From Pseudomonadota bacterium (lineage in GTDB: Bacteria > Myxococcota_A > Polyangia > Polyangiales > Polyangiaceae): a stretch of DNA of 22,497 nt. Each line of letters begins with the position of its first letter. Position 1 is the stretch's first letter. The translations under genes and the position numbers were made by a program. The DNA is taken from positions 1-22,497 of the forward strand of contig JAFAER010000131.1 of NCBI GenBank assembly GCA_023423895.1. The letters run 5' to 3'. Shown here one piece after another: positions 16,407 through 22,497 of this stretch. Below the pieces are notes generated by a model. The model saw only the letters and a program-made list of their open reading frames with translations. It searched no databases and had not been told where the DNA came from.

Positions 16407-17828
16407 TCAGTTCGCCATGCGCTGGGTCGCCGGAGCGTCCTCGGTCACGAGCGCGATCGCCTCCCTCAGCGTGCGCGCGTCCGGGTGGCGCTGTGCGCGG
16501 TCTTTCGCGAGCGCCCGCGCGAGCACGTCGTCGAGCGCTCGCGGCACGCGGCCTTTCGCCACCTGCGATGCACGAGGCGGTGGCTCGCGGAGCAGGCGCG
16601 CATAAACGGCGGCGAGCGTGCGGTCGAGGAAGGGCGGCGTTCCGGTGACCATCTCGAAGACGATCGCAGCAAGGCTGTAGAGGTCCGAACGGACGTCGAG
16701 CGGCTCGCCGCGCGCTTGCTCCGGTGACATGTACATCGGCGTTCCGAGGACGGCGCCGGTGCTGGTGAGCATGGAGCCCGACTCTGCGAGCGGCTTCACG
16801 AGCCCGAAGTCCACGAGGACGCTACGTTCGGGCGTCTCGCGCGAGCCTTTCGACCGGGCGAGGAACACGTTGCTCGGCTTGATGTCACGGTGGATGAGGC
16901 CGTGCTCGTGTGCCGTCGCGAGCGCGGAGCAGAGCTCGAGCGCGATCCGCTGCGCTTCGGGCCACGGAAGCGGACCGCGCGCGAGGCGCGTCTCGAGCGT
17001 CTCTCCTTCGAGCAGATCCATGACGAGGTAGAACGTGCCGCCGTTCGTCACGTTGAAGTCGTGCACCTGGACGATCCCTGGATGACCGAGTGCGCTCGCC
17101 GCCGTCGCCTCGCGCTCGAAGCGCCGGAAGGCGGCCTCGTCGGCGCGAGGGCCGCCGAGGATCGACTTCACGGCGTAGCGGCGGCCGGTCCGGAGATGTC
17201 GTGCGGCGAAGACCTCGCCCATTCCACCGCGGCCGAGCGGCTCCTCGACGCGATAGGTATCGCCGAGCACTGCACCAGGGGCGACGCCGACCGAGTCGGG
17301 CGCGTTCGAGACGTCGGCGGCTTCTCCGAGCACCGTGGGCGTGTGGGGCGCCCCGGCGCCCGCGGCTGGGACGATCACGTGCGGTGGCGGCGTGACGGCG
17401 TTCGGAGGAGGACCGTGCTCGATGAGACCGAGCGCCGTCGCGTCGATGATGAGTCGCTCTGCGAGCTGCGGTGTCGTCCCGAGGCCGCGGGCGACGTCGG
17501 CGGTCGTGAGCGCGCCTCCGCACTGACGCGCGACGGCGGCGAGCTCGCCCAGACGGCGATAACGCGCGCGCTGTTGTGCGGCGTAGCCGATGAAGAGCGC
17601 GCTCACGACCCCAGGGACCACGCCGAAGAAGAACGAGAGGAAGATCCCGCCCCGACGCGCCCAGAGGCCGTCGCCCGCGTCCTGCTCGGGCATCGCGATC
17701 ATCGCGAGACCGAGGAAGAGCCCGAGAGCTGCGATGACGGCGCCGATGCCACCAAGGACGAAGAGGATGGTGGTCCTCGTCGCCATCGAACGGTTCGCGC
17801 TCTCGTAGCGATCGAGCCGGACGTGCAT
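16407..17828 (-). CDS. Hanks-type Ser/Thr protein kinase with N-terminal membrane and winged-helix-like segments
   Basis: The 473-residue protein has two membrane segments (about 20-46 and 61-84), a helical winged-helix-like segment (about 88-138, LTTADVARGLGTTPQLAERLI), a Pro/Ala linker, and a complete kinase domain (about 190-460). Kinase motifs are the glycine loop GRGGMGEV (199-206), the ATP lysine AVK (Lys221), HRDIKPSN (Asp315, Lys317, Asn320), DFG (340-342) and SPE (368-370). It should phosphorylate Ser/Thr residues in the cytoplasm. Unlike PASTA-type kinases there is no extracellular C-terminal sensor; the membrane part is N-terminal and its periplasmic loop is short (about 15 residues). 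ATG 17828 has a GGGGA stretch upstream; Met15 (17786) is the alternative start. Substrates are unknown. Confidence 0.93.
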   Translation of the reverse strand: MHVRLDRYESANRSMATRTTILFVLGGIGAVIAALGLFLGLAMIAMPEQDAGDGLWARRGGIFLSFFFGVVPGVVSALFIGYAAQQRARYRRLGELAAVARQCGGALTTADVARGLGTTPQLAERLIIDATALGLIEHGPPPNAVTPPPHVIVPAAGAGAPHTPTVLGEAADVSNAPDSVGVAPGAVLGDTYRVEEPLGRGGMGEVFAARHLRTGRRYAVKSILGGPRADEAAFRRFEREATAASALGHPGIVQVHDFNVTNGGTFYLVMDLLEGETLETRLARGPLPWPEAQRIALELCSALATAHEHGLIHRDIKPSNVFLARSKGSRETPERSVLVDFGLVKPLAESGSMLTSTGAVLGTPMYMSPEQARGEPLDVRSDLYSLAAIVFEMVTGTPPFLDRTLAAVYARLLREPPPRASQVAKGRVPRALDDVLARALAKDRAQRHPDARTLREAIALVTEDAPATQRMAN

Positions 17829-17927
17829 CGCGCGTCCCCATCCTAACCGAGGACTGCGTCCACGACACTCGCTCGCACGGGCGCGTGTAGGTCACGCGCG
17901 CCTCGAGGCCTCGTCGGCGCGCCGGAA

Positions 17928-18461
17928 TCAGCCGCCGAACTGGATCGAAGGGCCGATGCCGAGCGTCTCGAACTCCGTTCCGGTGATGCGCTGGTAGGTG
18001 ATCTCGGCGCCGATGGCGAGGACGCGGCCGAAGTGGATCATGAGGCCGCCGCCGCCGAGCCATGCGAGACCGCTCTCGCTCGGATTCGAGAGCCCGCCGA
18101 TGCCGATGCCGCCAACCGCGAAGGGGGCGAGCGGGCCAACGGGCAACGTCACTCGGAACGTCGGCATCGCGGTACCCACGAAGCGGCTCGAGATGAGATG
18201 GCCGCCGAGCCGGCCACCCGGTGCGAGCACCGTGGGGCCGGCCTTGATCCCGTACCGACCGTCGAGCACCAGCCCGCCGCCCATCGGTCCCCGATCGCTC
18301 GGAAGCAGGATCTCGGGTCCGAAGCCGAAGCGTAGGCCTCGATTCGCTGCCATGGCCGCGCTCTCGCGCTCCTCCTGGGCGGCGGCGGGGAAGGCGACGA
18401 GGGACAAACCGACAGCAAGGGTTGCGGCGAAAGCGAGCGGGAGAAGGCGAGCGCGACTCAT
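17928..18461 (-). CDS. Small outer-membrane beta-barrel-like protein
   Basis: This 177-residue protein has a clear signal peptide (MSRARLLPLAFAATLAVGLS to AAAQEE, cleavage near residue 28). The mature part is mostly amphipathic strands and glycine-rich turns: LRFGFGPEILLPSD, GGGLVLDGRYGIKAG, GRLGGHLISSRFVGTAMPTFRVTLPVG, FAVGGIGIGGL, GGGGLMIHFGRVLAIGAEITYQRITG, and a terminal SIQFGG. The composition and alternation fit an 8-strand outer-membrane barrel (OmpA/OmpX size). I cannot name a family. The gene precedes the Ser/Thr kinase gene on the same strand with a 99-nt gap, and is divergent from the glycoside hydrolase gene. Confidence 0.75.
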   Translation of the reverse strand: MSRARLLPLAFAATLAVGLSLVAFPAAAQEERESAAMAANRGLRFGFGPEILLPSDRGPMGGGLVLDGRYGIKAGPTVLAPGGRLGGHLISSRFVGTAMPTFRVTLPVGPLAPFAVGGIGIGGLSNPSESGLAWLGGGGLMIHFGRVLAIGAEITYQRITGTEFETLGIGPSIQFGG

Positions 18462-18660
18462 GGTTGCAAGCTTCGTCGCGACACGGATGCGTCAACGCGG
18501 GACGCGATCGCATGCACGCTCACCCGTGCGTTCGCGACTCAGTGTGGCGCATCCCTCGACGCACGAAGGCTCGATCCGTCCGCTCCGAACATCTTTGGAT
18601 GCACCGCAACTCGGTGACATGAAACAGCGCGAAGTCGCATCAGCTCGACCGTGGAATCCC

Positions 18661-18676
18661 CGGCACGTCGACTGCT
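18661..18676 (+). promoter_or_regulatory. Sigma-54-like element just upstream of the glycoside hydrolase gene
   Basis: CGGCACGTCGACTGCT matches TGGCACG-N4-TTGCW except at the first position and position 12, with correct GG-to-GC spacing. The predicted transcription start (near 18687) would leave only about 6 nt before the ATG at 18693, so the mRNA would be essentially leaderless. That makes a chance match a real possibility. Confidence 0.25.
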
Positions 18677-18692
18677 TCACCTAGCGCCGGCC

Positions 18693-20342
18693 ATGCACCC
18701 ACGCGCTTCGTCTTTCGCGCTCACGCGCATCCTGCCGACTCTTCTCGTTTCGCTTGGACTCGTCGTCGCCTGCTCGGACACGAAGGAAGCGGATGGCACC
18801 CCAGCCCCTCGAGGGGCGGCCACCTCTCCGACCGAGCCGGACGCGCTCGGGGGTGAGCCGAAGAACGACCCGAACACGCCGCGGGGGCCGTCTCCGGATG
18901 GGGGGACGCCGCCGAAGCCGTCGTGTGCTGCCCCGGCGACCACGCCGGAGGCTGGCGCCTTCGATGTCGACGTCGCGATCGCTCCGAAGCGAGGGCCGAA
19001 GGGAAAGGCTGCACCGGTCGCCGTCAATCGCCGGCTCTACGGGATGAACATCGCGGACTGGGAGCCCGCGAACTACTCGCCGATGCCGCGCCCGGCGTTC
19101 GCAGATCTCCTCGGGGCCCTGCAGCCGGGCGTGCTCCGCTGGCCGGCAGGCCATCGCTCGCAGGAGTACTACTGGGAGCGCGGCGGCGCCGGACAGCACG
19201 GCAACTGGGTGCTCACCGCGGCGCACGTCGACGCGTTCATCCAGCTCGCGCAGCTCGTCGGAGCGGAGCCGCTCATCGCGATCAACGTGAAGCGCGGGAC
19301 CGAGGCGGCGGCGAAGGACCTTCTCCACTACATGAACGTCGAGAAGGGGTACGGCGTGAAGTACCTCCAGATCGGAAACGAGCCCGATCTCACCGACGAC
19401 ATGACGGCGAACCCGCAGGTCTATGCCGATCAGCTGATCCGCTTCGCGGACGCGCTCCGTGAGGTGGACCCGAGCGTGAAGTTCATCGGCCCGGAGATGC
19501 TCACCGGCGCTCACGTGGGCGGCATGCACGGCACCGTCGACTGGATGACGCCCATTCTCTCGCAGACCGCGGGGCGCATCCACGGCATCTCCTGGCACTA
19601 CTACCCGCTCGACTCCGGTCAGAAGAGCCCCACGAGCAGCGCGATCATGAGCATCGAGCACCTGTTCCAGGAGGCTGCGCACGACTGGCGCCCGGCGGCG
19701 CTCGCCTTCGTCGACGAGGTCATGCCGGCGCTCGATCAGCTCCGGACGGCGCACGCCCCGAACGCCGAGGTCTGGGTGACCGAGCTCGCCGAAGATCCGG
19801 GACCGGATGCGGGGGCAGGGATCTCGGACACGCTCGCCGGCGCGCTCTGGGTCGGTGACGTGCTCGGGCGCTACGGCGCATACGGTCCCGGGGCCGTTCT
19901 TCGGTGGCTGTTCAAGGGATCGAACATCCACTCCTACGGATTGCTCGACGCGTTCGACAACCCGCGGCCGGCATACGGCGCGTACTGGCTCTACGCGCGC
20001 CACTTCGGCGATCACTTCGTGGACGCGACGACCTCCAGCCTCACCGATGTCGCTGCGCATGCCTCGACCCGGAACGACGGTCGTGTCGCCGTCGTGCTCG
20101 TGAACAAGACGACATCGCCGCGCCGCGTTCGAGTGACGTTCGACGGGTTTGCGCCGTGCGAGGCCGAAGAGCTGACCCTCACGGGTGACGGCTACGGAGC
20201 TAAGACGTTCGCGATCAACGGCGTGGAGCTCACGGACGCGACGGCGAAGGCGGGCGTCCCCTTGAACAAGATCGCGTTCGACAATCTCCTCGATGTCGAG
20301 CTTCCGCCGACATCGATGCGGCTCGTCGTCTATCGACCCTGA
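18693..20342 (+). CDS. Lipoprotein glycoside hydrolase, clan GH-A type
   Basis: The 549-residue product starts at ATG 18693 with a lipoprotein signal ending VVAC (Cys27); an in-frame start at 18651 would only add a non-signal extension. After a Pro/Gly/Thr-rich linker (about 30-90), the core is a TIM-barrel hydrolase. The predicted acid/base is Glu230 in LQIGNEPDL and the nucleophile Glu364 in VWVTELAED, the NEP/TE pair at strands 4 and 7 typical of clan GH-A retaining enzymes. Further family-like pieces are NRRLYGMNIADW, VLRWPAGH and HGISWHYYPLDSG. The last about 100 residues (VAVVLVNKTTSPRRVRVTFDG to SMRLVVYRP) form the beta-sandwich that usually flanks such barrels. The exact GH family (39, 44, 51, 79 or another) cannot be settled here. 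It probably degrades plant or microbial polysaccharide at the cell surface. Confidence 0.88.
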   Translation: MHPRASSFALTRILPTLLVSLGLVVACSDTKEADGTPAPRGAATSPTEPDALGGEPKNDPNTPRGPSPDGGTPPKPSCAAPATTPEAGAFDVDVAIAPKRGPKGKAAPVAVNRRLYGMNIADWEPANYSPMPRPAFADLLGALQPGVLRWPAGHRSQEYYWERGGAGQHGNWVLTAAHVDAFIQLAQLVGAEPLIAINVKRGTEAAAKDLLHYMNVEKGYGVKYLQIGNEPDLTDDMTANPQVYADQLIRFADALREVDPSVKFIGPEMLTGAHVGGMHGTVDWMTPILSQTAGRIHGISWHYYPLDSGQKSPTSSAIMSIEHLFQEAAHDWRPAALAFVDEVMPALDQLRTAHAPNAEVWVTELAEDPGPDAGAGISDTLAGALWVGDVLGRYGAYGPGAVLRWLFKGSNIHSYGLLDAFDNPRPAYGAYWLYARHFGDHFVDATTSSLTDVAAHASTRNDGRVAVVLVNKTTSPRRVRVTFDGFAPCEAEELTLTGDGYGAKTFAINGVELTDATAKAGVPLNKIAFDNLLDVELPPTSMRLVVYRP

Positions 20343-20370
20343 CGGTACGCGCGTTGCAGCGGTGCGGCGC

Positions 20371-20856
20371 ATGAGCGGCCGCGCGGATCTCGTGCCCGAG
20401 GACGTAGACGAGGTGGAGCTCGCCCGTGCGGTCGTGCCGCTCGACGACACCGCGCGAGCGTACGATCGGCTCCTCGACGCGGTGGGGGATGCACGGTTCG
20501 TCTTGCTCGGATGCGCGACCCACGGGACGCACGAGTTCTACCGAGCACGTGCCGAGATCACGCAGCGTCTGATCGTGAAGAAGGGCTTCGACGCCATTGC
20601 CGTCGAGGCGGACTGGCCGGATGCCCATCGGGTTCATGCATTCATCCAGGGACGCAGCGCCGACCGGACGGCGGAAGAAGCGCTCGGCGACTTCGAGCGG
20701 TTCCCGCGCTGGATCTGGCGCAACACGGACGTCCGCGATCTCGTCACCTGGCTGCGGGCGTACACACCGCACGTCGGGTTCTACGGCCTCGATCTCTACA
20801 GCCTCCAAGCATCGATCGAGGTCGTCCTCGCTTACCTCGACGAGACGGATCCCCCC
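20371..20856 (+). pseudogene. Erythromycin esterase family protein, 5' part, interrupted by IS3-family element
   Basis: About 162 codons from ATG 20371 match the N-terminal half of the erythromycin esterase (EreA/EreB-like) superfamily: the ATHGTHEFYRARAEITQRLI segment, FDAIAVEADWPD, FPRWIWRNTDVRDLVTWLR, and VGFYGLDLYSLQASIEVVLAYLDE. Full members run about 400-450 residues. At codon 162 (after DPP) the frame enters the left inverted repeat of an insertion sequence and picks up 21 foreign codons before a TGA at 20920-20922. The rest of the host gene, if it survives, lies beyond the right end of the window. The family normally has Glu in LGEATHG; here it is Cys48 (LGCATHG), so the active site may have been altered even before the insertion. 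Most homologues of this family are of unknown substrate; macrolide resistance should not be assumed. Confidence 0.85.
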
Positions 20857-20857
20857 T

Positions 20858-20878
20858 GTGTCAGCGTAGTTGCCGGAT
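20858..20878 (+). repeat. Left terminal inverted repeat of the IS
   Basis: The 21-bp sequence begins GTGTCAGCGTAG and ends TGCCGGAT. It matches the reverse complement of 22469-22489 at 18 of 21 positions, with mismatches at positions 7, 8 and 13. Confidence 0.9.
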
Positions 20879-20918
20879 CTCTTGAGCACCGTGATGTGGG
20901 GCGAGTGATCGAGGACAG

Positions 20919-21443
20919 GTGACGACGTACTCGGAGAAATTCCGGTCGGAGATGGTGTCGAAGATGCTGGGCCCGAACAGGGTCTCGGCGAACGTGCTCG
21001 CGGCGCGGGTCGGCGTGGGGCAGCCGACGTTGTCGCGATGGCTCCGCGAGGCGAAGATGGCGCCCGTGAGCCGAGGAAAACAGAAGAAGAAGACCGACAC
21101 GCCGAAGCGGCGCGCTCGGCAGTGGACGGCAGCCGAGAAGCTGCGCGTCGTGATCGAGGCCGGCACGCTCGACGAGGCAGGTGTCGGCGAGCTTTTGCGG
21201 CGCGAGGGGCTGCACGCAGCCGATCTCCAACACTTTCGCGAGGAGGCTCTCGCGGGCCTCGAGGCGAAGCCGACGAGGGCCGGTGAGAGTCCGGAGGCCA
21301 AGCGCATCAAGGAGCTGGAGCGCGAGCTGAATCGCAAGGAGAAGGCCCTCGCCGAGGCAGCTGCACTCTTGGTGCTCCGAAAAAAATTGAATGCCCTCTG
21401 GGGGGAGGCAGAGGGCGAAGACACGGACGAGACGAAAGAATGA
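20919..21443 (+). CDS. IS3-family transposase OrfA
   Basis: The 174-residue protein uses the GTG at 20919, preceded by GAGG at 20911-20914. Residues about 9-43 are a helix-turn-helix (VLAARVGVGQPTLSRWLREA) that would bind the inverted repeats. A second helical HTH-like part covers about 70-107. Residues about 126-160 form a leucine-zipper-like coiled coil (RIKELERELNRKEKALAEAA) used for multimerisation in this family. The A7 slippery run falls near its 3' end, so OrfA is the product when ribosomes do not shift; free OrfA usually acts as a regulator of transposition. Its stop overlaps the orfB start (ATGA). The GTG start overlaps the TGA that ends the interrupted esterase frame. Confidence 0.92.
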   Translation: MTTYSEKFRSEMVSKMLGPNRVSANVLAARVGVGQPTLSRWLREAKMAPVSRGKQKKKTDTPKRRARQWTAAEKLRVVIEAGTLDEAGVGELLRREGLHAADLQHFREEALAGLEAKPTRAGESPEAKRIKELERELNRKEKALAEAAALLVLRKKLNALWGEAEGEDTDETKE

Positions 21444-22462
21444 CCATCCTGGCGCTGATCGAGGAGGCCGTGCAGGCCGGAGCGAGACGCGCCTCCGCGG
21501 CGTCGGAAGCAGGACTCGACCCGAGGACGCTCGAACGGTGGCGCGCCGGTGCCGTCGACGACGGGCGTCGTGGTCCACGCACTGTGCCGAAGAACAAGCT
21601 CTCGGCGCGCGAGCGTGAGCGCGTCGTCGAGATCGCGACGTCGCCCGAATTTTGTGATCTGTCGCCGAAGCAGATCGTGCCGCGTCTGGCAGACAAGGGG
21701 GCCTACATCGCGTCGGAGTCGACGTTCTACCGCGTGCTGCGCTACGAGAAGCTTCTCGCGCACCGCGGCCGATCGGCGGCGCCTTCTCCTCGGCCTCGCA
21801 CCGAACACCGAGCGACTGCACCGTGCCAGGTTTGGAGCTGGGATATCACCTATCTCCGCACGCAAATCCGCGGGCAATTCTTCTACCTGTACTTGATGCT
21901 CGACGTGTGGAGCCGCAAGGTCGTGGGCTTCCGCGTCGAAGACGTGGAGTGCACGACCGTCGCGTCGGAGCTGCTGAAGTCCGCGCTGGCCGACGAGGGC
22001 CACGACGGCAAGCACCTCGTGCTGCACGCTGACAACGGCGGCCCGATGAAGGGCGCGACGATGAAGGCAACGATGGAGAAGCTCGGCGTCGTCTCGTCCT
22101 TCAGCCGCCCGCGAGTCTCGGACGACAACGCCTTTTCCGAGGCGCTCTTCCGGACCGCCAAGTACTGGGTCGAGTACCCGCGAAAGCCGTTTGCTTCGCT
22201 CGAAGAAGCGCGCCGGTGGGTTGCGAAATTCGTCGACTGGTACAACAACCACCACCTGCACAGCGGCATCGGCTTCGTGAGGCCGGCCGACCGCCATGCC
22301 GGACAGGACACGACGATTCTTGTGCGCCGTCGAGCGGTCTACGAGCGCGCTCGACGGCGTCACCCCGAACGCTGGGCAGGCTCCACGCGAGCCTGGGACG
22401 CTCCGCGCGTTGTGCACCTGAATCCGGATTCGGAAACTGCACGTCACGCGACAGCCGCGTGA
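20919..22462 (+). CDS. OrfAB fusion transposase by programmed -1 frameshift (predicted)
   Basis: In IS3 elements the active transposase is a fusion of OrfA and OrfB made by -1 slippage. Here a shift at 21380-21386 moves ribosomes from the orfA frame into the orfB frame, and that frame has no stop codon between the heptamer and the orfB ATG (20 sense codons). The fusion would join the OrfA HTH and coiled coil to the DDE domain, about 514 residues in total. Basis: slippery sequence, phase and hairpin seen directly; production of the protein is inferred from the family. Confidence 0.75.
21380..21416 (+). promoter_or_regulatory. Programmed -1 ribosomal frameshift signal
   Basis: The heptamer A AAA AAA occupies 21380-21386, with zero-frame codons AAA at 21381 and 21384, the correct X XXY YYZ phase. 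Six nucleotides later comes a perfect stem-loop: GCCCTCTG (21393-21400), loop GGGGGAGG, CAGAGGGC (21409-21416). A slippery heptamer with a downstream stem at this spacing is the canonical stimulatory arrangement, and it directs ribosomes into the frame of orfB. Confidence 0.85.
21440..22462 (+). CDS. IS3-family transposase OrfB (DDE integrase core)
   Basis: This 340-residue frame holds the catalytic part of the transposase, which cuts and joins DNA ends with two metal ions. N-terminal helices (about 1-110) include two HTH-like segments (ASAASEAGLDPRTLERW and LSPKQIVPRLADKGAYIASE). The rve core begins at about residue 128: Asp135 in WSWDITYL, Asp198 in LHADNGGPM, and Glu234 in DDNAFSEALF. The 35-residue gap between the second Asp and Glu gives the DD(35)E signature. 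Downstream are the family motifs FVDWYNNHHLHSGIGFVRPADRH. The ATG at 21440 overlaps the orfA stop (ATGA), so limited independent initiation by coupling is possible, but the OrfAB fusion is expected to be the main transposase. Confidence 0.95.
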   Translation: MTILALIEEAVQAGARRASAASEAGLDPRTLERWRAGAVDDGRRGPRTVPKNKLSARERERVVEIATSPEFCDLSPKQIVPRLADKGAYIASESTFYRVLRYEKLLAHRGRSAAPSPRPRTEHRATAPCQVWSWDITYLRTQIRGQFFYLYLMLDVWSRKVVGFRVEDVECTTVASELLKSALADEGHDGKHLVLHADNGGPMKGATMKATMEKLGVVSSFSRPRVSDDNAFSEALFRTAKYWVEYPRKPFASLEEARRWVAKFVDWYNNHHLHSGIGFVRPADRHAGQDTTILVRRRAVYERARRRHPERWAGSTRAWDAPRVVHLNPDSETARHATAA

Positions 22463-22468
22463 CGCCTC

Positions 22469-22489
22469 ATCCGGCATCTACTTTGACAC
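22469..22489 (-). repeat. Right terminal inverted repeat of the IS
   Basis: Read on the minus strand this 21-bp sequence begins GTGTCAAAGTAG and ends TGCCGGAT, matching the left end at 18 of 21 positions. It starts 6 nt after the orfB stop codon. The last 7-8 bases of the window (CACCGTG) lie outside the element. Confidence 0.9.
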
Positions 22490-22497
22490 TCACCGTG

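Larger units (their letters stand above)
20857..22490 (+). mobile_element. IS3-family insertion sequence, about 1.63 kb, complete
   Basis: The element carries terminal inverted repeats, two overlapping genes (orfA 20919-21443, orfB 21440-22462) and an internal -1 frameshift signal. The DDE transposase of orfB is of IS3 type. The boundaries are set by the inverted repeats at 20858-20878 and 22469-22489; the exact terminal base on each side is uncertain by one or two nucleotides. No clear 3-5 bp target duplication is seen (left flank ends CCCCCC, right flank begins CACCGTG). The intact reading frames and recoding signal suggest a recent, potentially active insertion. At about 1.63 kb it is slightly longer than many IS3 members (1.2-1.5 kb). 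Confidence 0.9.

Noticed and set aside
18462..18500. Sigma-70-type promoter (TTGACG on the minus strand) for the barrel-like protein
   Set aside because: The -35-like word is present but no acceptable -10 hexamer lies at 16-18 bp.
20861..22477. Minus-strand 538-residue ORF across the IS
   Set aside because: It is antisense to two well-supported transposase frames and has shadow composition (Arg/Ser/Ala-rich).
1..22497. CRISPR arrays, tRNA or rRNA genes
   Set aside because: No regularly spaced direct repeats or recognisable tRNA/rRNA sequence was seen on either strand by reading.

Overview
The window is GC-rich (about two thirds G+C by eye, strong G/C bias at third codon positions) and looks like a chromosomal segment of a myxobacterium, probably in the Polyangia. 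Pointers are the many small lipoproteins with Ser/Gly/Asp-rich linkers (one opens with a mature Cys-Gly-Ser-Arg-Thr-Gly-Leu stretch), a Hanks-type Ser/Thr kinase with winged-helix and membrane segments, an S46 exopeptidase and a good sigma-54-type promoter candidate. This placement is inference from gene content, not from a marker phylogeny.

Layout. Positions 1-614 hold the 3' end of ffh (SRP54 M domain). Next on the plus strand come a CBM9-like lipoprotein (698-2176), a secreted protein with a C-terminal beta-barrel-like domain (2262-3410) and an O-antigen ligase/polymerase-like membrane protein with a repeat-rich C-terminus (3459-6041). It converges on a Wzc-type polysaccharide co-polymerase/tyrosine autokinase (6066-8324, minus). 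These two are the only clearly polysaccharide-related genes here. The one long gene-free stretch (8325-8754) separates the kinase from a divergent lipoprotein gene. It carries a cluster of TGAAC-type inverted repeats upstream of a sigma-54-like -24/-12 element. The plus strand continues with an S46 dipeptidyl-peptidase lipoprotein (9700-11985) and a small acidic ORF (12039-12233).

From 12264 to 18461 everything is on the minus strand: two Cys-rich lipoproteins, an ATP-dependent DNA ligase, a von Willebrand factor A lipoprotein, a membrane Ser/Thr kinase and a small outer-membrane beta-barrel-like protein. A divergent lipoprotein glycoside hydrolase of clan GH-A type follows (18693-20342).

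The right end (20371-22497) is the most informative part. An erythromycin-esterase-family gene is cut after about 162 codons by an IS3-family element of about 1.63 kb with 21-bp terminal inverted repeats (18 of 21 matching). The element has orfA and a DDE orfB (D135, D198, E234, giving DD(35)E). Between them is a textbook programmed -1 frameshift signal: an A AAA AAA heptamer in the correct phase, a 6-nt spacer and a perfect 8-bp stem-loop, with the -1 frame open all the way into orfB.

Most of the window is ordinary myxobacterial chromosome. I see no CRISPR array, tRNA, rRNA or convincing undescribed defence system. The strongest non-routine signals are the recoding site and host-gene junction of the IS, and the putative enhancer plus sigma-54 region at 8517-8650.
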